A DNA stretch of 64,000 bases, from assembly GCF_003967015.1 (NCBI RefSeq), contig NZ_AP017560.1:3346048-3410047 (forward strand), written 5' to 3'. The translations under genes and the position numbers were made by a program. Below are positions 7,467 to 16,670 of this stretch, in pieces. Below the pieces are notes generated by a model. That model saw only the letters and a program-made list of their open reading frames with translations. It was not told the DNA's origin and made no database searches. The DNA comes from Pseudanabaena sp. ABRG5-3 (GTDB lineage Bacteria > Cyanobacteriota > Cyanobacteriia > Pseudanabaenales > Pseudanabaenaceae). How positions within the stretch are numbered: position 1 is the stretch's first letter; each line of letters begins with the position of its first letter.

Positions 7467-9149
7467 CTATGGACAAATTGGTAGTTGCAAATGAGAAGGG
7501 TATTCTGCACCATAAAAAATTTGCTGCGTTGCTTCCACCAAGTCACTAATAGTCGCCTCAGAAGGCAATTTCTGTGTATTAGAATGGCGCTCAATGAGCG
7601 GAAAAGCAGAGCTGGCAATTGCCACGCCAATTCGATGCCTTTGGGCAAAATTCTGACAGGTAGGACGCAAGTTAATCTGATATTCATTCACTATATCAGG
7701 TTCAATCCATTCAGCCTCAGTCCATGAATTACGGAACTTGGCTCGTAAAACACCCATTGAAACGAGCATTTGCTTACCATCGGGATAAATATCTAAAAGC
7801 TTAATTACCCAATCGGTATCGATCGCTGTGGTTGCCGCATAAAGAATAAATTTAGGAATACCTGCGATCGCTAAGTCCTGCTCTAATTCATCACTTTGAT
7901 AAACTAATACATCCCACCGTTGATGGACATGGATCTGATCGTAGAATCCGTAATTTGTGGCAGGGTTGGGATTGCGGGGATCGTAGACATAGATATCGGG
8001 AAATTGGGAATCGAGAGTGGGGACTTGGAGACTGAGGGACTTTTGGGAAGAGAGGTAAAGCTTGTGAGTGTCAGTATTTTTGGGGAATTCTGGTCGATCT
8101 AACCAGTGATTTCTGCCCATGAGGAAAAGCTGAACAGGGGCGCGATCACAGATCCTATTGTCAATACCTTTAAGCCAAAAATCAAACCAATCAACCTGTA
8201 ACCGATCAATTTGTGAAACTGCGGCTTCACCAAAGTCAATTTCGCCGACTTTGGGCAACCAAGGGAGATGCTGCCAAGGTCCAATCACTAAATGCTGAGG
8301 TTTTGGGGTTGCAGCTTGGGCTTGGTGATAGGTGTTAATTGTTGCTTCGATGAAAATATCCGCCCATCCTGCAATATGTAGGGCTGGTAAATCAAAGCGA
8401 TCGAAATAACTAAGGGGATTTAGCTTTTGCCAATAGGCATCATTTGCTTTTTGATTGCCAATCCAATCGAAAAAGAAAGCACCAAAATCTCCAAATTCAG
8501 CATTTTTAAATAGTTCTATTTCACTTAATGGCGCAGACTCTAACCATTTGCCAGATTGCTTTTGCGCCTCAAACAGTTTAGTTGCTTGAGGTTCTTGTTT
8601 GAGATACCATGCGCGATTTTGAGCTAATTGCAAAGCCCAATTCAAATCAAAATCTAGGCAAACTGCACCACCAAAATAAAACCAGCCGTGATATAGATCT
8701 GCCGTTGCCATACTTGGGCAGATAGTAACTAGTCCTTCGGGTTGCTGTACTGCTGCCTGAAATTGGGTCACACCTTGGTAAGAGAATCCATACATCCCCA
8801 CCTTGCCATTACTGCCTTCTAGTTCCTTGGTACACCATTCCACAGTGTCAAATCCATCATCATATTCATGGCGAAATGGATAGAACTCTCCCTCAGCATT
8901 GCCGCAACCTCGCACATCTTGGATGACCACAATATAGCCTTGGCTAGCATACCAACTGGGGTGAGCATAGGTGCAGGTGGAGGCGATCGCTCTTCCATAG
9001 GGCAAGCGCATCAATAGTACTGGTAACGGTGTATCAACACCTTTTGGTCGATAAATATCAGCCGTTAAGTTAATGTGATCGCGCATGGGGATTTGCACCT
9101 GACGCTGCACATTAACTTGAGAATGGAAGGAGGTTAGTTTAGGAGGCAT
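7467..9149 (-). CDS. CocE/NonD family alpha/beta hydrolase
   Basis: 560 residues. The N-terminal alpha/beta-hydrolase domain has the pattern of cocaine esterase and X-Pro dipeptidyl-peptidase (S15/CocE): MRDHINLTADIYRP, then DVRGCGNAEGEF and the nucleophile elbow GFSYQG with Ser123. The catalytic Asp is probably in HIAGWADIF and the His in IGPWQHLPW. The C-terminal third (~330-560) is the beta-rich jelly-roll typical of the family. No signal peptide, so cytosolic. It hydrolyses an ester or amide; the substrate is unknown. The small gene upstream ends six bases before its start, so they are probably co-transcribed. Confidence 0.92.
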   Translation of the reverse strand: MPPKLTSFHSQVNVQRQVQIPMRDHINLTADIYRPKGVDTPLPVLLMRLPYGRAIASTCTYAHPSWYASQGYIVVIQDVRGCGNAEGEFYPFRHEYDDGFDTVEWCTKELEGSNGKVGMYGFSYQGVTQFQAAVQQPEGLVTICPSMATADLYHGWFYFGGAVCLDFDLNWALQLAQNRAWYLKQEPQATKLFEAQKQSGKWLESAPLSEIELFKNAEFGDFGAFFFDWIGNQKANDAYWQKLNPLSYFDRFDLPALHIAGWADIFIEATINTYHQAQAATPKPQHLVIGPWQHLPWLPKVGEIDFGEAAVSQIDRLQVDWFDFWLKGIDNRICDRAPVQLFLMGRNHWLDRPEFPKNTDTHKLYLSSQKSLSLQVPTLDSQFPDIYVYDPRNPNPATNYGFYDQIHVHQRWDVLVYQSDELEQDLAIAGIPKFILYAATTAIDTDWVIKLLDIYPDGKQMLVSMGVLRAKFRNSWTEAEWIEPDIVNEYQINLRPTCQNFAQRHRIGVAIASSAFPLIERHSNTQKLPSEATISDLVEATQQIFYGAEYPSHLQLPICP

Positions 9150-9155
9150 GGAAAT

Positions 9156-9341
9156 CTAGTCCTGTTGCCAATCGGGAAAGGTTTTTCTAATTTCAATGAG
9201 GAGGTCGTCGAGTTCTTCTAGAGCTTGGATGACATCGATGCTCAGGCTACCCAAATTATCCTTGAGGGATAGTTGGACTAATAATTCACGTTTGCTAGCG
9301 ATCGCTACAAATCTTTCTTTTAAGGTTTCAGGAGTTGACAT
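9156..9341 (-). CDS. Small conserved-looking hypothetical protein
   Basis: 61 residues, largely helical and acidic (IQALEELDDLLIEIRKTFPDW at the end). No domain recognised, no membrane segment or cysteine motif. Kept as a gene because it starts with ATG, ends six bases before the hydrolase start on the same strand, and fills the gap cleanly. It could be a small partner or an upstream cistron for translational coupling. Confidence 0.6.
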   Translation of the reverse strand: MSTPETLKERFVAIASKRELLVQLSLKDNLGSLSIDVIQALEELDDLLIEIRKTFPDWQQD

Positions 9342-9474
9342 AGTAAAGACTTTTATAAATTAAAAACTAGGAATTATTGTGGATAGAGGTCGATACAGTC
9401 AATATAAAGTACCGAATACCATAATACTTCAGATTTATTGACTTACTAGTGTTAGGGGCATTTAATAAGGAACC

Positions 9475-9515
9475 AAATTTTTTGTGGCACGGCGAAGCCG
9501 TGCCACAAAAAATTT
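9475..9515. terminator. 19-bp perfect stem, GAA loop
   Basis: Arms 9475-9493 and 9497-9515 around a GAA loop, with AAATTTTTT and its complement at the base, so the structure has a T-run at either side. It lies just downstream of the LapA-like gene on the minus strand (stop at 9525) and is a good Rho-independent-type terminator candidate for it. Confidence 0.65.
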
Positions 9516-9524
9516 TTGTTATAT

Positions 9525-10106
9525 CTATCTGATATATCGAGCCTCAAGGGGCGGGCGATCGCGTTTTTCACGATTAGGTTTAGCCGATTTTAAATTTTTG
9601 CGATCGCCATAGGGGACAGTATCAGGATCATCATCTTCCTCTTCTTCGTAAAACTCATCCTCTTCTTCCTCTAGATCTTCTTCTTCATACTCATCCTCTT
9701 CAAAATCTTCCTCTTCTTCCTGCGCATAACGCTCTGCTTGGTAGCTGCTAGGAGGATTACTAGGTTTGACCTGCTCCTTTTTTTCCTCTGTCCCATAGCC
9801 AGCAGCAGCCACTGCTCGGCGGATCGCGAGATTTTGTTGCCAAGAGGCGATCGCATTAAACACCAAAGCAATAACTCCCCCAATCACAAAGGCAATCAAC
9901 ATTGCTCCACTTAAAGGAATTGGTAAAGTCTTTTGACCTAAAAAGAAAACCTGTACCAGAGGTTGCAGATTCTGGATAAATACCGCCGCAAAAATGGTGA
10001 TCACAATCCCCAAAATCACAAGCTGGACAATCGGTAATATTCCTGAAGAATTTTTTCTAGTAGCCTTTGGCGTTGGTGATTTGTTAACAAAGGGCGATCG
10101 CGTCAT
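9525..10106 (-). CDS. LapA-like two-helix membrane protein with acidic tail
   Basis: 193 residues. Two membrane segments (~24-46 and ~64-88) in the arrangement of the LapA (lipopolysaccharide assembly protein A) domain family, then a cytoplasmic region. From ~128 to ~160 it is almost entirely Glu/Asp with some Phe/Tyr, then basic at the end. Starts two bases after the ubiX stop, so it is in an operon with ubiX. The acidic tail could bind metal or basic proteins; function unknown. Confidence 0.75.
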   Translation of the reverse strand: MTRSPFVNKSPTPKATRKNSSGILPIVQLVILGIVITIFAAVFIQNLQPLVQVFFLGQKTLPIPLSGAMLIAFVIGGVIALVFNAIASWQQNLAIRRAVAAAGYGTEEKKEQVKPSNPPSSYQAERYAQEEEEDFEEDEYEEEDLEEEEDEFYEEEEDDDPDTVPYGDRKNLKSAKPNREKRDRPPLEARYIR

Positions 10107-10108
10107 AG

Positions 10109-10747
10109 TTATTGCTCTCCTTCAAAAATTTCAGTCTTTCTACCTTGCCAACGCTGGATTAAATTTGTATCAATATCCAATTGATCGAGCGCTCTGGCTA
10201 TGACAAAATCTACCAAATCCTCGATAGTTTGGGGTTTATGATACCAAGCAGGAATCGCTGGAACGATCCTTGCCCCTGCCTCCGCTAGGGTTGTGAGATT
10301 TCGCAAATGAATCAGACTTAAGGGGGTTTCACGGGGAACAATCACCAAACGCCGACCTTCCTTGAGGTGGACATCGGCAGCCCGCTCTAACAAATCTGAA
10401 CTTAAACCGTGGGCAATTTTGGCTACCGTTGCCATGCTGCAAGGGATAACCAACATGCCCAATGTCCGAAATGAACCACTGGCGATCGTTGCCCCCACAT
10501 CAGCCCATTGATGACAAACTAATTTGCCATCCACGGTTTCACTTTGATCTCGCCAAAACTGTTCCTGCGATCGCAAATTACTGGGCATGGCAATGTTATT
10601 TTCCGATTGCCAGACCATCATCGCTGCTTTAGAAGCTACCAGATCGACGTGGTAATGATTATTTAGCAAAAATTTGAGCGATCGCACAGCATAAATCATG
10701 CCTGATGCTCCAGATACTCCTAACACGATAGCCCGTTGATTTTGCAT
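10109..10747 (-). CDS. ubiX: Flavin prenyltransferase UbiX
   Basis: 212 residues. Transfers a dimethylallyl group to FMN to make the prenylated flavin cofactor used by UbiD-type decarboxylases, here probably for plastoquinone-type quinone biosynthesis. The N-terminal GVSGASGMIYAVR binds FMN phosphate; PCSMATVAKIAHG and the C-terminal RIVPAIPAWYHKPQTIEDLVDF are family signatures. Length is typical (~200). First gene of a two-gene operon with the LapA-like gene. No ubiD lies in the window. Confidence 0.95.
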   Translation of the reverse strand: MQNQRAIVLGVSGASGMIYAVRSLKFLLNNHYHVDLVASKAAMMVWQSENNIAMPSNLRSQEQFWRDQSETVDGKLVCHQWADVGATIASGSFRTLGMLVIPCSMATVAKIAHGLSSDLLERAADVHLKEGRRLVIVPRETPLSLIHLRNLTTLAEAGARIVPAIPAWYHKPQTIEDLVDFVIARALDQLDIDTNLIQRWQGRKTEIFEGEQ

Positions 10748-10837
10748 TCAATAATCTAAATTAAGCATATTAGCTCAATCATATCGCTGTTTGTTAAGCT
10801 AAAGGTATAGCAGTGGTTTAGAGCTAGGTAGGTGATT

Positions 10838-12517
10838 ATGTTGGTTGGCAAAACATTAAGGAATCGCTACAAAATTTTGCAAGTGCTAGGAAGTGGTGGT
10901 TTTGGAGATACTTACTTAGCTGAAGACATAGACTTACCAGGCTACCCCAAATGTGTAGTAAAACAGCTTAAGCCCAAAGATACGAGTCCGCAGGTTTTGC
11001 CGATCGCCAAAAGTTTATTTGAACGCGAGGCTGAATACCTTTACAAATTGGGTAATTCCCATTCCCAAATCCCTACACTATTTGCTCATTTTGAAGAAAA
11101 TGGAGAGTTCTTTTTAGTCCAAGAATTTGTGGATGGATATAGCTTAGCCGCCGAGATTCCTATCGGACGCAAACTCTCAGAAACTGCCACAATTAATCTA
11201 TTGCTAGAGATTTTAGAAGTTCTCGCCTTTGTCCATCAAAATAATGTCATCCATCGGGATATTAAACTTGCTAACCTCATGCGTCGTCGCCAAGATGGCA
11301 AAATTGTTCTAATTGATTTTGGCGCTGTTAAGGATGTTGGTGTATTAGGTACTGATTCCCAAGGAAATACCAATGTCACCGTTAGTATTGGCTCCCCAGG
11401 ATATATGCCTAGCGAACAAGCAAGGGGTAAACCTCGTTTGAGTAGTGATGTTTATGCTGTAGGCATGATTGGCATTCAGGCTTTAACAGGTATTGCCCCC
11501 GATAGCTTGCAGGAAGATGCAAATACTGGTGAAATTTTGTGGCGCGATCGCGCAGAGGTTAGCCCTGAATTTGCCGAAATATTGCAAAAAATGGTGTTTT
11601 ATCATTTTAGTCAGCGCTATGAATCGGCGATTGAGGCTTTACACGCCATACAATCCCTATCCGCTACCAATATTAATTTTATTAATCCCGCAAATATTCC
11701 TATGGCGAATATTGCTCCAACCGAAGCAATTACGCATTCACCCTATCCAGCCTCAGGTTCTAACGTTCCGCCTGCTTCCAATCCGACTGTGCCTGTCCCT
11801 GCACCAACTACTCCTCAGCCACCGCATACGGCTCCCCATGCCACGATTTCTGCTCCTAGCCATTCCTTAAGTAACTTTCGCCCAATCCTGTGGATTGCTC
11901 TAATTGGATTGACCTCAGTGTTTGCGGCGATCGCCACAGCGATAATCTTGCCAAAGCTAACTAATCGTCAGGCGGACAATAGCTCCAATAATAATTCTAA
12001 GAGCGATATCTCCGCTACTCCCTCTGTCTCAATTTCTCAGAGTGTTTCTCCCACCGTTTCAGCAAGTCCCTCTCCTACGGAATCACCAACAACTTCCCCT
12101 AGTCCCGAAACGACTCAACCTGTGGCAACCCAAACAGCTATTCCCAGTCCAACTCCTAGCATTACACCAACGCCTTCCCCCACTAATCCACTTAGTCGAA
12201 CCGACAGTTATGGTGCGATCGCGCGATCGCCTTCGACACAAGATAAGGGCTACTCTTGGAACTTCAGCACACAAAAAGCCGCCGAAGCTAGAGCCTTAAG
12301 TGAATGTGAAAGTCTCTCTAGTCCGGGAGACTGTCAAGTGTTGATCTGGTCAAGAAATGCTTGTATGTCCCTAGCCGAAGGTTCTAATGGAGCAGCAGGT
12401 TCAGGCTGGGCTGTCAGTTCGATTACTGCCGAAAATACAGCTAAAAAAGTTTGCCGCGATTATCAAGGGGTTAATTGTAAAGTCACCCGTACAATTTGCT
12501 TACCAGTTCGTTCATAG
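10838..12517 (+). CDS. Ser/Thr protein kinase with C-terminal DUF4189 domain
   Basis: About 559 residues from ATG 10838, which has AGGTAGG six bases before it; GTG 10832 is an in-frame alternative. Kinase domain ~8-270: Gly loop GSGGFGDTY, catalytic Lys42, HRDIKLAN with Asp141, DFGAVKD and GSPGYMPSEQ. A single membrane segment (~345-370) follows, then a Ser/Thr/Pro-rich linker (~385-455) and a Cys-containing C-terminal DUF4189 domain (DSYGAIARSP ... CKVTRTICLP), probably outside the membrane with disulphides. So it looks like a receptor-type Hanks kinase sensing something in the periplasm. It is a paralogue of the WD40 kinase at the other end of the window. Confidence 0.93.
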   Translation: MLVGKTLRNRYKILQVLGSGGFGDTYLAEDIDLPGYPKCVVKQLKPKDTSPQVLPIAKSLFEREAEYLYKLGNSHSQIPTLFAHFEENGEFFLVQEFVDGYSLAAEIPIGRKLSETATINLLLEILEVLAFVHQNNVIHRDIKLANLMRRRQDGKIVLIDFGAVKDVGVLGTDSQGNTNVTVSIGSPGYMPSEQARGKPRLSSDVYAVGMIGIQALTGIAPDSLQEDANTGEILWRDRAEVSPEFAEILQKMVFYHFSQRYESAIEALHAIQSLSATNINFINPANIPMANIAPTEAITHSPYPASGSNVPPASNPTVPVPAPTTPQPPHTAPHATISAPSHSLSNFRPILWIALIGLTSVFAAIATAIILPKLTNRQADNSSNNNSKSDISATPSVSISQSVSPTVSASPSPTESPTTSPSPETTQPVATQTAIPSPTPSITPTPSPTNPLSRTDSYGAIARSPSTQDKGYSWNFSTQKAAEARALSECESLSSPGDCQVLIWSRNACMSLAEGSNGAAGSGWAVSSITAENTAKKVCRDYQGVNCKVTRTICLPVRS

Positions 12518-12789
12518 CCAGAAATCTTAAAAATTTGTGACTTGCAAAGCCAACAAAATGGTAAGAATCACAATGTGATTCTTACCATTTTGCACTTTCA
12601 TCGAACTGAGTCAGCTAAATCGTGATTGATGACCATTGCCCAATAAGTAGCTAGGCGCAACTAAATATAAAACCCCAAAAGCTGTGGCGCATGCTGCGCG
12701 TGCGCCACAGCTTTTGGTTCTGGGTTTTAATTATGCCCAGCTACTTAATACATTTTTGCAAGTCACAATTTTTTGATCACAATTGCCCA
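12518..12789. repeat. Intergenic region with 19-bp palindrome
   Basis: Between convergent kinase and raf1 genes. A perfect 19-bp stem (12554-12572 with 12574-12592, one-base formal loop) follows the kinase gene by ~37 bases and may terminate it. A MITE-like element at 12645-12746, listed separately, fills most of the rest. No ORF. Confidence 0.65.
12645..12746. mobile_element. MITE-like element, family A copy 2
   Basis: About 102 bases with terminal inverted repeats: left end AAGTAGCTAGGCGCAACTAA, right end inverse of AAGTAGCTGGGCATAATTAA. Centre is a 17-bp perfect stem (12675-12691 with 12701-12717) of GC-rich sequence. No coding capacity. Shares its termini with the copies at 6408 and 39148, so it is a non-autonomous repeat family. 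Confidence 0.6.
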
Positions 12790-13881
12790 TTATTCCTCAA
12801 ACTGCCAGCGATCTTGGGAGGCTTTTTCATCAAAGAACCGTTTGGGTCGCAAAGTTAAAGTGACCTTGCCTAAAATTTCTACGGTTGGCTGTGCGTCAAA
12901 CCATGCAAACTTGAGATTGCCATCTTCACCTGCGATCGCAAAATAGCTATTTTCATCCCACGTGCGTTGCGAGCGATCGACTAGTATCAAGATATCCTCA
13001 GCGCGATCACGCACAGAGCTAAGTACTTCTTGATTGATTGCTGATTGCAAAGTATCGGTATTACAGGAAACGATCACCCCATCTTCAGCTTCGTGGACTA
13101 CAAACCAACCAGGGAGAGTTGCCCAAGTTGATTCAACTGAGGAACTGACAATTCCGAAAGGAGCTACTTCCTGAACCTGCGGCACTGCTGTAAATTTTTC
13201 CACCGATAGAGGCAAAGTTCCGACAACAGGCAAAATACGCGGAATACTATCTTCAGCATCGTAACGGAAATTAGGAAGATTTGGAGCTTTCTTCTTAGTA
13301 GGATTTGCCATATCGGTGAGAAGTCTCTCGATCGCTGTACGAGCCTTCTCACTATGGGCAAAGCGCAACCCACGGGCAATCAATCTCGTACGTTCCTGAG
13401 GATCGATTTTACCTTGCGTTGCTTTTAGGATTTGTAAAACTACTGCATCTCCCGGATGGCGGGTAAATCCTTCTGGCAAATTAGCCACAGATGCAGCTTC
13501 CTTCATTGCCTTAACTACATCTTTAGCTTCTAAAACATCAAGATTTTTTTCGAGCGCGAAGGTTGCCATTGCCACTCGCTCAGACTGACTGAGTACACGC
13601 AACTCATTGAGAATGTCACTCCCTTTCTGCTCAAAATGAGCTAATACAATAGCCGCCGCATTACCTGCTTGCAGACTGGCATATACCTGAGACGCAACCA
13701 CAATCTGGTTTTGTTGAATTGGTTCAAAGCCAGTATTTTCAAAAATTGCAAGGGAGTTTTCACCCATTTTTTGCAGCATTTGACAAGCGATTCCCCACTG
13801 CACCCAAGTTCCTTCCTTATGGCGTAAAAGTCTCAAAAGTCCTTCAGAGTCGGTGGGAAGATTGGCTACGGGAGTTGGCAT
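12790..13881 (-). CDS. raf1: Rubisco accumulation factor 1
   Basis: 363 residues, the usual length of cyanobacterial Raf1. Raf1 is a dimeric chaperone that brackets RbcL dimers and helps assemble the L8 core before RbcS binding. The N-terminal helical domain has the family start (LLRLLRHKEGTWVQWGIACQ, then ENTGFEPIQQNQI). A variable linker around 200-215 leads to the beta-rich C-terminal dimerisation domain (ILPVVGTLPL to LRPKRFF). Cytosolic/carboxysomal. Transcribed alone on the minus strand; not linked to rbcLXS in this window. Confidence 0.95.
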   Translation of the reverse strand: MPTPVANLPTDSEGLLRLLRHKEGTWVQWGIACQMLQKMGENSLAIFENTGFEPIQQNQIVVASQVYASLQAGNAAAIVLAHFEQKGSDILNELRVLSQSERVAMATFALEKNLDVLEAKDVVKAMKEAASVANLPEGFTRHPGDAVVLQILKATQGKIDPQERTRLIARGLRFAHSEKARTAIERLLTDMANPTKKKAPNLPNFRYDAEDSIPRILPVVGTLPLSVEKFTAVPQVQEVAPFGIVSSSVESTWATLPGWFVVHEAEDGVIVSCNTDTLQSAINQEVLSSVRDRAEDILILVDRSQRTWDENSYFAIAGEDGNLKFAWFDAQPTVEILGKVTLTLRPKRFFDEKASQDRWQFEE

Positions 13882-13939
13882 AGTATTTTTATATAAATTG
13901 GGATGTTGTTAACTCTCCTGCGGGCTACTGCATACACAC

Positions 13940-14050
13940 AACTAAGGCAAATTACCTATAACCCCTCCCTAGCCCTCCCCTTTGTAAGGGGAGGGAACTA
14001 GATCTCTAGTTTTTCCCTTTGCAAGGGAATTAAAGGGAATTTTTGAGAGT
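13940..14050. repeat. CCTCCC/GGGAGG dyad repeat between raf1 and carA
   Basis: The 214-base gap contains an imperfect palindrome of the CCCTCCCTAGCCCTCCCC ... GGGGAGGG type followed by a degenerate second unit. The same sequence class occurs in-frame inside the oxoprolinase gene (55444-55530) and the giant membrane protein gene (about 41640-41690). Possibly a REP-like repeat. No gene seen. Confidence 0.55.
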
Positions 14051-14095
14051 TGTGTGTGGATGGTAACTTTTACAGAAGAAGGTTTGGAGTGAGGG

Positions 14096-15265
14096 CTAAG
14101 CAGCAACCTGCTTAGAATTTTTATGTTCGCGCATGGAGTTCACAAAACGCTCGAAGAGATAATCGGCATCATGAGGTCCAGGGCTAGCTTCAGGGTGATA
14201 TTGCACCGAGAAGATGGGCAATGTTTTATGTTCTAAACCAGCGACGGTGTGATCGTTGAGGTTGATATGGGTCAACATTGCGGGAGACTCATCAAAGGAT
14301 TCACCTGTGAGGGCAAAGCCATGATTTTGGCTAGTAATTTCCACACGGCGATCGGCATTTTCAGCTTGATTTTGGGCAGGCTGATTGAGTCCGCGATGTC
14401 CAAACTTGAGCTTGAAGGTGTCGCCACCCATCGATAAACCTAAAATTTGGTGTCCTAGGCAAATACCAAACATGGGTTTATTAGCTGCGAGTAAGGCTTT
14501 GGCGGTTTCAATTCCTTGGGTAACGGCTGCGGGATCTCCCGGACCATTAGAGAGGAAAATACCGTCGGGATTGTAGGCAAGAATCTTCTCGGCAGGGGTA
14601 TCAGCGGGAACGACGATCACACGGCAACCATAGCTGGCGAGACGACGCAAAATATTCCGCTTTACGCCAAAGTCGATCGCAACAACTGTTAATGCTTCAC
14701 CTGTTAACTGCGATGGTTCTACAAATTCCCATTCAGAGATAGTTTTTTCCGTCCATTCATAAATGCGATCGGTGGAAGCTTCTTGAGCGAGGTTCTGCCC
14801 TTGCATCGAAGGGGCTGCTTTTACCTTAGCCAATAACACTTCAGGATCGAGGATTTCGGTGGAGATGCCGCCATTCATCGCACCGAGCGATCGCAATTTG
14901 CGTGTCAAAGCGCGAGTATCAATCCCTGCAATACCAACAACGTTATGAGCCTTGAGGTAGTCGGGCAAAGACTGACGCGATCGCCAGTTACTTGGGACAG
15001 CCGTAATGTTACGCGCAATTACGCCACGCACCTGTGGGCGATCGGATTCATCATCTTCGGGAGTTACACCTGTATTACCAAGTTCGGGGCAGGTAAAAGT
15101 TACAATTTGTCCTCGGTAGCTGGGATCGGTCATTACCTCTTGGTAGCCAGTCATACCTGTATTAAATACCACTTCGCCGATCGCGGTTCCAGACGCGCCA
15201 AAGGCATAGCCTCGGTAACAAGTACCATCCGCCAAGACCAAAATCGCTGCTTGCTTTGTTGCCAT
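14096..15265 (-). CDS. carA: Carbamoyl phosphate synthase small subunit
   Basis: Glutamine amidotransferase subunit of carbamoyl phosphate synthase, feeding arginine and pyrimidine synthesis. N-terminal domain with [14 protein letters not shown]; class I glutaminase domain with [16 protein letters not shown] (nucleophile Cys) and [10 protein letters not shown] (catalytic His and Glu). About 389 residues from ATG 15265, with GAAG just before it. An in-frame GTG at 15295 would add ten residues and is less likely. Stands alone; carB is not in the window. Confidence 0.95.
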   Translation of the reverse strand: MATKQAAILVLADGTCYRGYAFGASGTAIGEVVFNTGMTGYQEVMTDPSYRGQIVTFTCPELGNTGVTPEDDESDRPQVRGVIARNITAVPSNWRSRQSLPDYLKAHNVVGIAGIDTRALTRKLRSLGAMNGGISTEILDPEVLLAKVKAAPSMQGQNLAQEASTDRIYEWTEKTISEWEFVEPSQLTGEALTVVAIDFGVKRNILRRLASYGCRVIVVPADTPAEKILAYNPDGIFLSNGPGDPAAVTQGIETAKALLAANKPMFGICLGHQILGLSMGGDTFKLKFGHRGLNQPAQNQAENADRRVEITSQNHGFALTGESFDESPAMLTHINLNDHTVAGLEHKTLPIFSVQYHPEASPGPHDADYLFERFVNSMREHKNSKQVAA

Positions 15266-15353
15266 ATCTTCAAATACTCGTTCGTTGCTGTCCACTATTC
15301 AGATACTTATTTTGGACACTAGCGATCATTCTAAACGTTATCTAGGTCACAAG

Positions 15354-15386
15354 ATCAAAAAAGAGGACTTGCAATGCAAGTCCTCT
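15354..15386 (-). terminator. Rho-independent terminator of the VOC gene
   Basis: On the minus strand an 11-bp stem (plus coordinates 15376-15386 with 15362-15372, 3-base loop) is followed by six T residues (plus A-run 15357-15362). It starts eight bases after the stop of the VOC gene, so it separates that gene from carA. Confidence 0.85.
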
Positions 15387-15393
15387 GTCGGGT

Positions 15394-15912
15394 TTAGCTA
15401 ATTACTTCAGCAATTTCAATTACCTGTCCATCAGGATCTTTCACTAAAAAGTTAAGGGGCTTTTCGCTACGGACTTTGTGCTTAATGCCTTTAATTTGAA
15501 TTTGCAACAAGAGTTGTTCTACACAGTCACGATTAAAACAAATATGCCGACTGCGATTAGAATCTGTGGTATTTGCGCCCGGAACGATATGCAGTTGCAC
15601 ATTCTTCTTGAGTTGATACCATGCGCCTTCCATGTCTGCGGAATATTTGGATTTGGCTGTTCGTGCCGTGGCGGGGATATAAATGGGGTCAGCAGGTGCG
15701 CCCATGCCGTATTCATAGCCATAGTAATAATGTAGCGGCACATCAGCGATCGGCAGTTTTAACTCGCCTTCGTAAAAATATCGCGCTTGATCGAGGTCAG
15801 AGACCATGATCGTATGTACTTTCGGTGCGCTGGTGAGAAACATCCACATGGCAACAGCGTATGCACCGAGCAGCATAACCATGATGCCTTGAGTAGAAAA
15901 CAGTGACTCCAT
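15394..15912 (-). CDS. Membrane-anchored VOC/glyoxalase-like protein
   Basis: 172 residues. One N-terminal membrane helix (~9-28), then a vicinal-oxygen-chelate fold: VHTIMVSDLDQARYFYEGEL at the start and FLVKDPDGQVIEIAEV at the end are typical of the glyoxalase/bleomycin-resistance/dioxygenase superfamily. Likely metal-binding positions are not all identifiable, so enzymatic activity is uncertain. The soluble part orientation is not known. Transcribed alone, ended by a clear terminator. Confidence 0.78.
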   Translation of the reverse strand: MESLFSTQGIMVMLLGAYAVAMWMFLTSAPKVHTIMVSDLDQARYFYEGELKLPIADVPLHYYYGYEYGMGAPADPIYIPATARTAKSKYSADMEGAWYQLKKNVQLHIVPGANTTDSNRSRHICFNRDCVEQLLLQIQIKGIKHKVRSEKPLNFLVKDPDGQVIEIAEVIS

Positions 15913-16061
15913 CGTAAAGCAACTACATATTAAGAGACTTAGCTTTTTAGTTTAACGCAAATGTCATGGGTTTAAGTTAGAGAGGAACATTTTGGGATGA
16001 GGTATCACATTTATTAACTAAAATATATCTTAAATAGTCTCAGACTTTAATTCCTTAAGAT

Positions 16062-16670
16062 TTACTTTTTCCACTCAATATGCCCGTTAATATTAAAATC
16101 CTCAAAGACCTGAAGTATTGCTATACAAAATTCCTGTAGTTCCTGTTCTTCTTCTTTTTTAGCAAGTTCATATAAACGAATAAACATCTTTTTTCCTGTC
16201 TCAGTCTGTTTAAGATTCTTCTTCAAAAAATTATGTTGACTACACAAAGTTTGCCCATTCTCAATCGTAGCTAACCCTCCCATATCTTTTGGTTTAATAT
16301 GATCAACATGAAGCTCCACTCCATTTTCTCGTCCTGCACCACAAATCACACATTTGTAATTATCTCGCTTTAAGATTTCCTTCTTTTGAGCAGAGGTAAA
16401 ATCCTCTTGACGCTTATTCTTTGCGTATTCAGGATTATATTTATAAACTCCCTTAGAAATTTTCTGGAGAAATCCCTTTTGATATAAGGATCTAATCCCA
16501 CGATCTGGATCTCTAAATACTTTGCCAGTAAGTTCCAAATATGTTTTACTTACCCAGTCCACAGCATCCTTCGTATTTATCTCAACATTAGGATACATCT
16601 CAAAATATTCTTTAATTATGTTGAGTTGAACAATATTTCTATATTCAACTTCTTGATTCTTGTCAGACAT
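16062..16670 (-). CDS. HNH-type restriction endonuclease
   Basis: 202 residues. The C-terminal half is an HNH nuclease: zinc-binding CVICGAG, then ELHVDHIKPKDMGG with the catalytic His, and TLCSQHNFLKK. The N-terminal ~90 residues look like a winged-helix recognition region (VDWVSKTYLELTGKVFRDPDRGIRSL). It overlaps the methyltransferase gene by eight bases, so it is the endonuclease of a type II restriction-modification system. The recognition sequence cannot be told. The gene is very AT-rich and lacks HIP1 octamers, unlike its neighbours. Confidence 0.88.
   Translation of the reverse strand: MSDKNQEVEYRNIVQLNIIKEYFEMYPNVEINTKDAVDWVSKTYLELTGKVFRDPDRGIRSLYQKGFLQKISKGVYKYNPEYAKNKRQEDFTSAQKKEILKRDNYKCVICGAGRENGVELHVDHIKPKDMGGLATIENGQTLCSQHNFLKKNLKQTETGKKMFIRLYELAKKEEEQELQEFCIAILQVFEDFNINGHIEWKK

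Noticed and set aside
7454-7727. Small ORFs around the 3' end of the CocE-type hydrolase (7454-7687 minus, 7485-7727 plus)
   Set aside because: Overlapping frames of the hydrolase without homology.
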